This document shows positions 7,412-13,959 of a stretch of 13,959 nt of DNA, one piece after another; the stretch's first letter is position 1, and the number at the start of each line of letters is the position of its first letter. The stretch is from Anaerolineales bacterium UBA3940 (GTDB lineage: Bacteria > Chloroflexota > Anaerolineae > Aggregatilineales > UBA3940). The stretch is from assembly GCA_002385675.1 (NCBI GenBank), contig DGDY01000002.1, forward strand, positions 1 to 13,959, written 5' to 3'. A model generated the notes under the pieces. It was given only the letters and a program-made list of their open reading frames with translations, had not been told where the DNA came from and ran no database searches. The position numbers and the translations under genes were made by a program.

Positions 7412-8947
7412 ATGGGTAACCTGATCGAGATGCGGAACATCGTCAAGGTCTTCCCGCCCAGCGTCGTCGCGCTGGACGACGTGACGGTTGACTTTGAGGA
7501 GGGCGAGATCCACGCGATTGTCGGGGAGAACGGCGCCGGCAAGTCCACACTGATGAAAATCCTGTACGGGCTGGAGTCGGCCACCTCCGGCGAGATTTAC
7601 CACAAGGGGCGGCGGCTCAACATCCGCAGCACCAAAGAGGCCATCGCCAGCGGCATCGGCATGGTGCACCAGGAGATCATGCTCGTGCCGGAGTACACCG
7701 TCTGGCAGAACGTAGTCCTCGGCATGGAGCCGGTTAACTGGTTCGGGCGCATCGACGAGAAGCGCGCCCGCCAGCAGGTGCAGGAGCGCATCGACGAGTA
7801 CCACTTCAACCTCGACCCGGACGCGCTGGTGAGCGACATCTCCGTCGCCGCGCGGCAGAAGGTCGAGATCCTCAAGCTGCTGTATCGCAACGTGCTGACG
7901 CTCATTCTGGACGAGCCGACCTCGGTGCTGACCCCCCAGGAGATCCCCCGGCTGTTCGACGAATTGCGCCGCCTGCGAGACAGCGGGCATACCATCCTGT
8001 TCATCTCGCACCACCTCGATGAGGTGCTGGAACTAAGCGACCGCATCACGGTGCTGCGCCGGGGCAAGAAGATCGGCACGGTGCAGGCAGATCAGACCTC
8101 CAAAGAGGAGCTGGCCCAGATGATGGTCGGGCGCGAGGTGCTCTTTACCTCGCTCAAGCAGCCCTGCAAGCCCGGCAGAACGGTCTTTGAACTCACCGAC
8201 CTGTCCTACACCGACCCGGAGGGGCGCAAGCGGCTCGACGGGGTGAACATCCACGTGCGCGCGCACGAGACGGTGGGCATCGCGGGGGTGGAGGGCAACG
8301 GCCAGCTTGAGCTGGTCAACGCCATTATGGGCCTGCTGCCGATACAGGAGGGCCGCCTCGTCGTGGACGGGCAGGACCTGACCCACGCCGACATCCTGAC
8401 CCGCCGGGGGAAGATCTCGTTCGTCTCGCAGGACCGGGGCCGGATGAGCGCGAGCCTCCCCGCCTCGATTAAAGAGAACGTCCTGATGACCCACCACCGG
8501 CAGGGGCGCTTCACGAAGCTGATGGGCCTGGTGCTGAACAACCGCGAGGCGGCGGCCTTCGCCGAGGAAGTGCGCGAGCAGTTCGCCGTGCACATGGACG
8601 GCGCAGATGCGCCCTTCTCGTCGCTGTCGGGCGGCAACCAGCAGAAGGTCATTCTGGGGCGCGAACTGCTGCTGAACACGCCCTTCGTCCTGCTCGACCA
8701 GCCGACGCGCGGGCTTGACGTCGGCTCGATTGAGTACGTGCACCGCCAGATCCTCGCCATGCGCGAGGCGGGCCGGGCCGTGTTGCTCATTTCCGCCGAC
8801 CTCGGCGAGCTGTTCCGCATCACCGATCGCATCCTCGTGCTGAGCCGTGGCAGGATCGTCGCGGACCTCGTCACGGACGAGACAGACATCAACGAAGTCG
8901 GGTATCTGATGCTCGAAGGAAAACGTAATGAGACAGAAGCTGCTTAA
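7412..8947 (+). CDS. ABC transporter ATP-binding protein, two nucleotide-binding domains (nucleoside type)
   Basis: The product is a 511-aa tandem ATPase that powers the permeases encoded next, as in NupA/YufO-type nucleoside importers. Domain 1 has Walker [10 protein letters not shown] (38-46), Q-loop Gln87, signature-region ISVAARQK (143-150), Walker B LTLILDEP (162-169) and the switch His in FISHH (198-200/201). Domain 2 (about 258-500) has a Walker A relic AGVEGNGQ (291-298) without the Lys, an intact LSGGNQQK (405-412), and [11 protein letters not shown] (426-435) with Gln in place of the catalytic Glu. Degenerate second domains are normal in this family. The Ala at 146-147, where relatives usually have SVGMQQ-like sequence, is less usual. 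AAAGGA (7398-7403) sits 8 nt before the ATG. The gene overlaps the next one by 20 nt, so translation is probably coupled. It acts on the inner face of the membrane. Confidence 0.92.
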   Translation: MGNLIEMRNIVKVFPPSVVALDDVTVDFEEGEIHAIVGENGAGKSTLMKILYGLESATSGEIYHKGRRLNIRSTKEAIASGIGMVHQEIMLVPEYTVWQNVVLGMEPVNWFGRIDEKRARQQVQERIDEYHFNLDPDALVSDISVAARQKVEILKLLYRNVLTLILDEPTSVLTPQEIPRLFDELRRLRDSGHTILFISHHLDEVLELSDRITVLRRGKKIGTVQADQTSKEELAQMMVGREVLFTSLKQPCKPGRTVFELTDLSYTDPEGRKRLDGVNIHVRAHETVGIAGVEGNGQLELVNAIMGLLPIQEGRLVVDGQDLTHADILTRRGKISFVSQDRGRMSASLPASIKENVLMTHHRQGRFTKLMGLVLNNREAAAFAEEVREQFAVHMDGADAPFSSLSGGNQQKVILGRELLLNTPFVLLDQPTRGLDVGSIEYVHRQILAMREAGRAVLLISADLGELFRITDRILVLSRGRIVADLVTDETDINEVGYLMLEGKRNETEAA

Positions 8948-9965
8948 CGGGCTGGCGGGGATCGTCGTCGCCCTGCTGATCGGCGCGGTCGTGATGCTGG
9001 TGCAGGGCTACAACCCGGTCGAGACGTACCTGGCGCTGTTCAACTACTCGCTCGGGAGCGGGTACGCCTTTGCGACGATGCTGAAGAACTCCGTGCCGCT
9101 GATCCTCACCGGGCTGTCGGCGGCGGTGGCCTTCGGCTCCGGCGCGATCAACCTCGGCCAGCCGGGGCAGCTCCTGATGGGTGCGCTGGCGGCGACCGTG
9201 GCGGGCCTGTACCTCGACCTGCCGCCCGCCGTCATGATCCCGACGCTGCTGATTGCGGCGGCGCTCGGCGGCATGGCGTGGTCCGGGGTGGCGGCGCTGA
9301 TGCGGCGCTGGTTCAACATGGACGAGTTCATCACGACGCTGATGCTCAACATGATTGCGGACTTCTTCACCTACTGGGCCATCTCCTACCCATTCTTCGA
9401 CAAGGGCGCGAACTCCCCGATGACGCCTCCCATCAGCCGCGCGGGCTGGATGCCGGAGATCGGGCGGTTCAACACGTCGGTGCTGGTGATGCTGCTGGCG
9501 TTCATCGTGACGTGGTTCATCTCGACGCGTACCACCGCCGGTTACGAGTGGCGCATCTCCGGGCAGAACAGCCTGTTCGCCCGGCTGGGCGGGGTCAACA
9601 CCTCGAAGAACTATATGCTGGTCATGCTGATGACGGGCGTGCTCGCCGGGCTGGCGGGCGGCCTGATTGTGATGGCCGGGCCGCACCGCTTCATCAAGGA
9701 CATCGGCGCGAACTACGCCTGGGACGGCGTGATGGTCGCGATGGTCGCCAACAACGGCATTATCGCCACGCTGCTGTACGGCCTGTTCTTCGCCACGCTG
9801 CAAACCGGGGCGCTGGGCATGGAGCTGATCACCGCTGTGCCGCGCGAGTTGATTATGGTGCTGCAGGCTATTGTGCTGCTCGTCGTAATGGCCGGGCGCA
9901 GCTACTTCGATATCATCGCCAACAAGCTTGCCGAACGGCAAAAGACACGTGAGAGGGTGGCATGA
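8928..9965 (+). CDS. ABC transporter permease 1 (nucleoside/BMP type)
   Basis: The product is a 345-aa multi-helix permease of the branched-chain-type fold that pairs with BMP-family binding proteins (NupB/YufP-like). Visible family marks are the segment [12 protein letters not shown] (about 75-86, FNIGAEGQ-like in relatives), and the cytoplasmic coupling stretch [11 protein letters not shown] (about 131-141). Hydrophobic segments cover most of the length; the C-terminus is basic and cytoplasmic-looking ([13 protein letters not shown]). AAGGA (8916-8920) lies 7 nt before the ATG, inside the ATPase gene. Its stop overlaps the next start as ATGA. It should form one half of the membrane channel with the following gene product. 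Confidence 0.9.
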   Translation: MRQKLLNGLAGIVVALLIGAVVMLVQGYNPVETYLALFNYSLGSGYAFATMLKNSVPLILTGLSAAVAFGSGAINLGQPGQLLMGALAATVAGLYLDLPPAVMIPTLLIAAALGGMAWSGVAALMRRWFNMDEFITTLMLNMIADFFTYWAISYPFFDKGANSPMTPPISRAGWMPEIGRFNTSVLVMLLAFIVTWFISTRTTAGYEWRISGQNSLFARLGGVNTSKNYMLVMLMTGVLAGLAGGLIVMAGPHRFIKDIGANYAWDGVMVAMVANNGIIATLLYGLFFATLQTGALGMELITAVPRELIMVLQAIVLLVVMAGRSYFDIIANKLAERQKTRERVA

Positions 9966-10858
9966 GGGTAGCAATTGGTCTTATCAACGGCATGATCGCC
10001 GCCGCAACGCCGATCCTGCTGGCGGCGCTGGGCGGCACGCTCACCTTCTACGCGGGCATCTTCAACATCGCGATGGAAGGCATGATGCTGGGCGGGGCGT
10101 TCTTCGGCGTGCTCGGCTCGTACTACTTCGGCTCGTGGGTGATGGGCATCATCTCGGCGATTGTGGGCGCGCTGATCATGGCGCTGATCTTCATCCTGTT
10201 TGCCATCACCCTGAAGGTGGACGAGTTCGTGACCGGCATCGGCCTGAACCTGTTTGCGCTGGGCACGACGACCTACCTGCTGCGGCAGATCTTCAGCGTC
10301 AAGGGCGCGTTTGCCGGGCCGGGCATCGTACCCGTGCCCTCGGTGAGCATCCCGCTCATCCGGGACATCCCCGTGCTCGGCCAGATCCTGAGCGGGCATA
10401 ACCTGATTGTGTACTTGACCGCGCTGATCACCTTGGCCGTGGCCTTCGCCGTGTTCAAGACACGGTTCGGGCTGCGCCTGCGGGCCGCCGGTTATAACGC
10501 GACCTCCCTCCAGATGAGCGGCGTCTCGACGGCGCGCGTGCGGGTCTGGTCGGTGCTGCTCTGCGGCGTGCTGTGCGGGCTGGCCGGTGCATACCTGTCG
10601 CTGGGCTACGTGACGCTGTTCTCGGAGAACATGTCGGCGGGCCGGGGCTGGATCTCGCTCGCGGCGGTGATCCTCGTCAACGGCCACCCCATCGGCATTG
10701 CGCTCATCTCACTGCTGTTCGGCTTTGCCGACGGGCTGGGGCTGTTCATGCAGCAGTCGCTGCCCTCACAGTTCACGTCGATGGTGCCCTACATCGCCAC
10801 CCTGATCGCCCTGTTCGTCTACTCCATCCGCAAGAAGAAGGAGCGTGTAGCCGCATGA
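9962..10858 (+). CDS. ABC transporter permease 2 (nucleoside/BMP type)
   Basis: The product is a 298-aa permease, the shorter partner usual for these importers (NupC/YufQ-like). It carries the family motif [19 protein letters not shown] (about 31-49), the coupling segment [11 protein letters not shown] (about 88-98) and the loop [12 protein letters not shown] (about 168-179), plus [19 protein letters not shown] near the C-terminal third, which is highly characteristic. About eight or more hydrophobic helices are apparent. It begins in a 4-nt ATGA overlap with permease 1 and ends in another ATGA overlap with the hydrolase gene, so the four genes are probably translated as a coupled set. Confidence 0.92.
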   Translation: MRVAIGLINGMIAAATPILLAALGGTLTFYAGIFNIAMEGMMLGGAFFGVLGSYYFGSWVMGIISAIVGALIMALIFILFAITLKVDEFVTGIGLNLFALGTTTYLLRQIFSVKGAFAGPGIVPVPSVSIPLIRDIPVLGQILSGHNLIVYLTALITLAVAFAVFKTRFGLRLRAAGYNATSLQMSGVSTARVRVWSVLLCGVLCGLAGAYLSLGYVTLFSENMSAGRGWISLAAVILVNGHPIGIALISLLFGFADGLGLFMQQSLPSQFTSMVPYIATLIALFVYSIRKKKERVAA

Positions 10859-12243
10859 CTCTGAAAGCATGGGAGCGCGAGCGGAAGATGCGCGACGCCG
10901 CCGTCCCGCTGGACCGGCGCGTCCACGACAGCAACTGGTTTACGGCAGATTTTGAGCCCCCGCATGGCGACGACCTGATCCAGATGTTCTGGCAGTCGCG
11001 CGTGCCCGGCTCCGGCGCACCGGAGATCGCCTACCAGGGGATGGTCCAGGCGAAGGGCAACCAGGGCTACGACGTCAGCAAGGCCGAAGCCCTGCTCGAA
11101 GAAGGGCTGGCTCTCTGTGAAGCCGGGAAGAAGGACGAGCTGCGCGCGCTGACGGCGGCGCTGCTGGCGGCGCTCGTCGAGGCCCCGGTTGACCCTTCCC
11201 ACCCGTACCACAGCTACGAGCACCCGGAGGGCTGGGAGGCCGTCCGCGCGGCGATGGCGGCGGACATCGACGAGGGGACGCCCGACTGGCAGCCCGACTT
11301 CGAGGAGCGCATCTACCAGGGCTGGCTCGGCCAGCTTGCGGGCGGCGCGTTCGGCACGGCGATTGAGGGCTACACCGGCGAGCAGATCGAGAAGGTCTAT
11401 GGCCGGGTGGATGGCTACATCACCAGGCCGGAGACGATGAACGACGACGTAGTGTACGAGCTGGTGCTGCTCGACGTGTTCGAGCGCATGGGGCGCGGCA
11501 TCACGTCGGAGGCGCTGGGGCTGGAGTGGGTGCGCCAGATCCCGTTCGGCTGGTCGGCGGAGTGGGTCGCGTTGCGCAACCTGTCGATGGGCCTGATGCC
11601 CCCGGCCTCCGGCTCGTGGAACAACCCCTACTCGGACTGGATCGGCGTGCAGATGCGCGGGATGATCGGCGGGCTGCTGGCGCCTGCCGAGCCGCTTGAG
11701 GCGGCCCGCCTCGCCTATATCGACGGGGTAGTGTCGCACGCGGCGAACGGCGTCTACGGCGGGATGTACGCCGCCGTGCTGACGGCGCTCGCCTTCCGCG
11801 AGAACGACGTGCGGGCGCTGCTCGTCAAGGGCCTTGACTACCTGCCGCAGCGCAGCGAGTACGTCGCCATCGTGCGCGAGGTGCTCGACGTGCTCAGGGC
11901 GGAGACCGACCCGGCGGCGGCCTGGCCCCGGATCAGCAAGCGGCTGGAGATGTACAACTGGATCCATGCCTACCCGAATATCGCGGCGGTCTGCTTTGCG
12001 CTGTGGTACGGTGAGGGCGATTTCGGCGAGACGATGTCGCTGCTGGCCCGCGCCGGGAACGACGTGGACTGCAACGCGGGCCTCGCGGGGACGGTACTCG
12101 GCGTGATCGCGCCGGTGCCGGACGCCTGGGCCGCGCCCATCGGCGACCTGCTGGAGACATACATCAAGGGCAAGGAGCGCCTGTCGATCCGCGAGGTGGC
12201 GGCGCGCACCGCGCGGCTGGCCCGTCAGCACCGGGGCGGGTAG
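10855..12243 (+). CDS. ADP-ribosylglycohydrolase family protein, last gene of the transporter operon
   Basis: The product is 462 aa. The C-terminal part (about 150-460) resembles the ADP-ribosylglycohydrolase (DraG/ARH) fold, whose members cleave N-glycosidic bonds using a pair of metal ions. Visible: [20 protein letters not shown] (154-173), MNDDVVYE (195-202), [14 protein letters not shown] (256-269), [14 protein letters not shown] (294-307) and [13 protein letters not shown] (401-413). The metal-site Asp residues (197, 198, 403, 405) are present, but the usual Thr of the DDT and DTDT motifs are replaced (Asn196, Val199, Cys406). The first 150 residues are a helical-looking extension of unknown role. 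The start at 10855 overlaps the permease stop (ATGA), with AAGGAG (10838-10843) 11 nt upstream; frame sequence before it is shadow. No signal peptide, so cytoplasmic. Being in the transporter operon, it may process an imported nucleoside or ADP-ribose-like compound; that is inference. Confidence 0.85.
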   Translation: MTLKAWERERKMRDAAVPLDRRVHDSNWFTADFEPPHGDDLIQMFWQSRVPGSGAPEIAYQGMVQAKGNQGYDVSKAEALLEEGLALCEAGKKDELRALTAALLAALVEAPVDPSHPYHSYEHPEGWEAVRAAMAADIDEGTPDWQPDFEERIYQGWLGQLAGGAFGTAIEGYTGEQIEKVYGRVDGYITRPETMNDDVVYELVLLDVFERMGRGITSEALGLEWVRQIPFGWSAEWVALRNLSMGLMPPASGSWNNPYSDWIGVQMRGMIGGLLAPAEPLEAARLAYIDGVVSHAANGVYGGMYAAVLTALAFRENDVRALLVKGLDYLPQRSEYVAIVREVLDVLRAETDPAAAWPRISKRLEMYNWIHAYPNIAAVCFALWYGEGDFGETMSLLARAGNDVDCNAGLAGTVLGVIAPVPDAWAAPIGDLLETYIKGKERLSIREVAARTARLARQHRGG

Positions 12244-12406
12244 AGCCGCATTCCCGTTGTAGTGGCGCAACATGCGCCTTACAGACGCCCCCTCTGCCGG
12301 TGGTCGCTTCGCGACCTCCCCCTAAGAGGGAGCGCTCAGGTGATGCGACGAGACAAAGCGGAACTGCGAAGTTCATTCGCGGCGGAGCTTTCTGCTGCCC
12401 CCGGCC
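12244..12406. repeat. Hairpin-rich intergenic stretch with REP-like copy B
   Basis: Between the hydrolase stop and the convergent lipoprotein stop lie several palindromes: a 6-bp stem (12264-12269 with 12273-12278), GGTCGC-TTC-GCGACC (12302-12316), CTCCC paired with GGGAG (12316-12320, 12328-12332), and GCGAA-GTTCA-TTCGC (12366-12380). The last belongs to a 19-nt stretch (12366-12384) matching 5865-5883 with one mismatch. The wording CCCCCTCTGCC...CTCCCCCTAAG looks like dispersed intergenic repeats of large bacterial genomes. None has a proper T-run. Confidence 0.45.
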
Positions 12407-12709
12407 TCACCCCCGCGATCGGCGGCCTGCGCCGCCGCCGCTGCCGCCGAAGATGATCGTCAGCCCCAGCAGATAGCCGAAGTTGTACCAGCCGCCGTTG
12501 TTGTGAATCTCGTAAATGCCCACGTTGCTGTTGAACAGCGACACGATGAAGGCAAACGGCGCGATGATCCCGTGCCACAGGCCCAGCCAGAAACCGGCGA
12601 CGTCGCCTTCTTCGTCCGGCGTGCCGCGCATCTCGTTGGCAGCCGCCGCGCACGCGGTGAGCGCGATCAGCACGACAGCCAGCAGTAGGACAACTCTCAT
12701 CCGCTGCAT
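12407..12709 (-). CDS. Small conserved lipoprotein of unknown function
   Basis: The product is 100 aa. A basic start and hydrophobic stretch (MQRMRVVLLLAVVLIALTAC) end in lipobox LTAC with Cys20, so it is probably exported and lipid-anchored. The mature part has two hydrophobic segments around GFWLGLWHGIIAPFAFIVSL and YNFGYLLGLTIIFGG, joined by NSNVGIYEIHNNGGW, and a Gly-rich basic tail. I recognise this pattern as a widespread family of uncharacterised small proteins (FWLGLWHG...IHNNGGWYNFG), with no assigned function. The ATG at 12709 is preferred over GTG at 12718 because AGGGAG (12718-12723) lies 8 nt upstream of the ATG but overlaps the GTG. It stands convergent to the ADP-ribosylglycohydrolase gene. 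Confidence 0.8.
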   Translation of the reverse strand: MQRMRVVLLLAVVLIALTACAAAANEMRGTPDEEGDVAGFWLGLWHGIIAPFAFIVSLFNSNVGIYEIHNNGGWYNFGYLLGLTIIFGGSGGGAGRRSRG

Positions 12710-12717
12710 GTTCCTCA

Positions 12718-12723
12718 CTCCCT
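12718..12723 (-). promoter_or_regulatory. Ribosome-binding site deciding the lipoprotein start
   Basis: AGGGAG on the minus strand lies 8 nt before the ATG at 12709 and overlaps the alternative GTG at 12718, which therefore is unlikely to be used. Confidence 0.6.
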
Positions 12724-12846
12724 CGGGTTGGGTCTAACAAGGCTAAAAACTCACAGACAGCGTACGTGCAGGGCGTTCAGGTGGGGAGCGATGTGACGGG
12801 TAGGCAGGTGAAGAAGGGTGATTTCAGCAGTATTGTATGACGGACC

Positions 12847-12877
12847 GCTCACGCCGAACAACCCCCTCGGCGTGGGC
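12847..12877. repeat. Intergenic hairpin
   Basis: An 11-pair stem (12847-12857 with 12867-12877) with one G-U pair closes a 9-nt loop rich in C. The core CACGCCGA/TCGGCGTG is a perfect inverted repeat. No T-run follows in either direction, so a terminator is unlikely; it may be an upstream protein-binding palindrome. Confidence 0.4.
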
Positions 12878-13004
12878 AGCGGAGGAAGTAGACAGCCGGG
12901 TGCAACGGGATCGGACCGCACACGTATAAGAAGGTGCAGGTGGCCCGGACGCAGGCCACGAACGGAAGCAAGTGAGTAACGGTAGTGTTAGAGGGGGGAT
13001 GGTT

Positions 13005-13421
13005 ATGGTACGCGCAGCACGTTACGGATACCTGGGCATGGCAACGTTATTCCTGGTCGGCATTGTGGCACAGGTCTTTTTCATCGGGCTGAGCCTGCTG
13101 GGCCGCCGGCCAAGCTGGGGTGAGCACTCGGCGCTGGGGCACATGCTTTTGCTTCCCGTCCTGTTCATGGTGATCCTCGCCTATCTGGGTAGGATGAAGC
13201 GCCCGGTCAAGTCGCTGACATGGCTCACCTTCCTGAACTATCTGCTGCTGGTCACGGCGGTGTTCCTGCGCTGGTCGGTGCCGGTCGTGGCGGCGATGCA
13301 CCCGGTGCTGGCCATCACCATGTTCGGGCTGACGGCGGCGCTGGTGCTCCAGGCGCTGCAAGCCGTGCGCTCGCCGGAGCAGGCCCGCGCACGCCAGATC
13401 GCGGAGCCGGGGAGCGTCTAA
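13005..13421 (+). CDS. DUF6220-like four-helix membrane protein
   Basis: The product is a 138-aa integral membrane protein with four hydrophobic segments (about 7-33, 45-62, 73-97, 100-121) and a short soluble tail. The pattern YGYLGMATLFLVGIVAQVFF, then WGEH...LGH, then MHPVLAITMFGLTAAL matches the DUF6220 family, whose function is unknown to me. His41 and His46 before helix 2 and His99 at the start of helix 4 are well placed to face one another and could bind a metal or haem, which is speculation. Start choice: a G-rich site (12991-12998) fits the ATG at 13005 (6-10 nt) better than the ATG at 12999; an in-frame GTG at 12972 has only a poor GGAAG close to it. It is probably monocistronic, followed by a compound hairpin. 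Confidence 0.72.
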   Translation: MVRAARYGYLGMATLFLVGIVAQVFFIGLSLLGRRPSWGEHSALGHMLLLPVLFMVILAYLGRMKRPVKSLTWLTFLNYLLLVTAVFLRWSVPVVAAMHPVLAITMFGLTAALVLQALQAVRSPEQARARQIAEPGSV

Positions 13422-13449
13422 CAAGCAGCGTTTCATACAGCGACGCTCC

Positions 13450-13502
13450 GAGGGGCAGCAGGGCAATACACAGTATTCTCCCGCATTGCCCAACTGCCCC
13501 TC
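13450..13502. repeat. Compound hairpin downstream of the DUF6220-like gene
   Basis: GAGGGGCAG (13450-13458) pairs with CTGCCCCTC (13494-13502); inside, after a 2x2 internal loop, GGGCAAT (13461-13467) pairs with ATTGCCC (13485-13491). That makes 16 perfect pairs. Within it AATAC and GTATT form an alternative small hairpin. No T-run follows. It may be a 3' end structure for the upstream message or a dispersed repeat. Confidence 0.5.
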
Positions 13503-13556
13503 TCATGCTTAAATGGGTGGATATGATAACCTGACTAGCACAGATGAGAACTCACC

Positions 13557-13959
13557 ATGTCCGAACACACACTTCCTTCACCCACCCTTCAGGAGTTTCA
13601 GTCCTGGCCCTCTGAAAAGGTTGAGCCGATCGCCCGGGGCAAGACGGTTGTGCTCGCCTCAGGCGGAAGCTCGCGCTGGTACTTCCTGGAGCACGGCGAC
13701 ACACGAAAGGGCTACACAGCCACTGAGCAGTTCCGCGATTATGGCAGGCGCGGGCTGCAGCGCATCGTCGAGCAGGCCAGCATGATGCTCGACGATGGCA
13801 TCAGCACGGTGTTCGCGCCGGGCTTCGCGGGGGGGCAGGGCGAGCGCAACCCGGAGTACGTTGAGAACCTCAAGTGGGCCTACCAAGTTTTGATCAACGA
13901 GGACGCGCAGGCGCTGTACGAGCAGCACCGGCTCGGCGTGCTGTTCCGCGGGAGCTGGC
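13557..13959 (+). CDS. Rv3378c-like diterpene synthase family protein (5' part, cut by window end)
   Basis: An open frame of 134 codons runs off the window end. The protein matches, from memory, the N-terminal third of M. tuberculosis Rv3378c (tuberculosinyl transferase, a cis-prenyltransferase fold): GGSSRWYFLEHGD (35-47) lines up with DGTRRWFHLE, then MMLDDGISTVFAPGF (75-89) with the MLFEHGIETVISPIF block, then EYVENLKWAYQVLINED (97-113) and a LYEQHRLGVLFRG block (117-129) with SFYKEHEVHVLFYG. Rv3378c homologues also occur in Herpetosiphon, where one makes kolavelool from a cyclised diphosphate. The Asp of the DGTRRW motif, important for catalysis in that fold, appears as Gly35. The start has only a weak GATGAGA upstream. 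No partner diterpene cyclase is in view. The alignment was done by eye, so the family call is moderate and the substrate unknown. Confidence 0.6.
   Translation, partial: MSEHTLPSPTLQEFQSWPSEKVEPIARGKTVVLASGGSSRWYFLEHGDTRKGYTATEQFRDYGRRGLQRIVEQASMMLDDGISTVFAPGFAGGQGERNPEYVENLKWAYQVLINEDAQALYEQHRLGVLFRGSW

Larger units (their letters stand above)
12710..13004. other. Divergent intergenic region, lipoprotein / DUF6220-like gene
   Basis: This 295-nt gap holds the lipoprotein ribosome-binding site (12718-12723), a strong hairpin (12847-12857 with 12867-12877, one G-U pair, 9-nt loop), a TATAAG hexamer (12925-12930) that could be a -10 box but has no good -35, and a GA/G-rich ribosome-binding stretch (12991-12998). 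Promoters could not be assigned with confidence on either strand. Confidence 0.45.

Noticed and set aside
10819..12273. A 484-codon minus-strand open frame opposite the ADP-ribosylglycohydrolase gene
   Set aside because: High-GC shadow with Arg/His/Pro-rich composition; the plus strand has family motifs and an operon position.
13513..13785. A 90-codon plus-strand frame overlapping the last gene
   Set aside because: Another frame, open from 13557 to the window end, matches the Rv3378c family over its whole visible length; this one is Ser/Arg-rich shadow.

Overview
The window is a GC-rich bacterial chromosome segment with short intergenic gaps, ATGA-type gene overlaps and many perfect intergenic hairpins. 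The gene set is a BMP-type nucleoside ABC transporter, an ADP-ribosylglycohydrolase homologue, a DUF6220-like membrane protein and a relative of the Rv3378c diterpene synthase. This would fit a member of the Chloroflexota (Anaerolineae-like), since Herpetosiphon is known to carry an Rv3378c-type terpene synthase, but an actinobacterium cannot be excluded. The taxonomic call is an inference from gene content and composition only.

Left part (1-2360): a DJ-1/PfpI-family protein on the minus strand (90-698) is transcribed away from a MefA-like MFS efflux pump on the plus strand (1029-2297). The MFS gene has a good sigma70-like promoter (TTGACT, 17 bp, TAGAAT) whose -10 lies inside a small inverted repeat, and it ends at a textbook intrinsic terminator (2326-2354).

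Second part (2376-5666, minus): a single large gene encodes a helicase-less type ISP / type IIG-like restriction-modification protein, with an N-terminal PD-(D/E)XK nuclease, a helical linker, an N6-adenine methyltransferase (DPAAGTGTF and NPPY motifs) and a C-terminal specificity region. The middle of the gene (about 3010-4260) is clearly poorer in GC (about 45% in hand-counted lines) than its flanks (about 70%). It covers the NPPY motif and the presumed target-recognition part, as expected after a recombinational exchange of specificity.

Third part (6153-12243, plus): an operon-like run of five genes encodes a BMP/PnrA-like substrate-binding lipoprotein, a two-domain ABC ATPase, two permeases and an ADP-ribosylglycohydrolase-family protein. 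The last four genes overlap or abut translationally. The binding-protein gene is separated from the ATPase gene by 203 nt holding two long hairpins, a common way to make more binding protein than membrane subunits. The hydrolase-family member keeps the metal-site aspartates but not the usual threonines, so it may be an N-glycosidase acting on whatever the transporter imports rather than a protein de-ADP-ribosylase.

Right end (12244-13959): a hairpin-rich intergenic stretch, a small conserved lipoprotein (minus), a four-helix DUF6220-like membrane protein (plus), a compound hairpin, and the 5' part of a gene (from 13557, cut by the window end) that resembles Mycobacterium tuberculosis Rv3378c. 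In that gene the catalytic-region Asp of the DGTRRW motif appears to be Gly.

No tRNA, rRNA, CRISPR array, transposase or integrase was seen.
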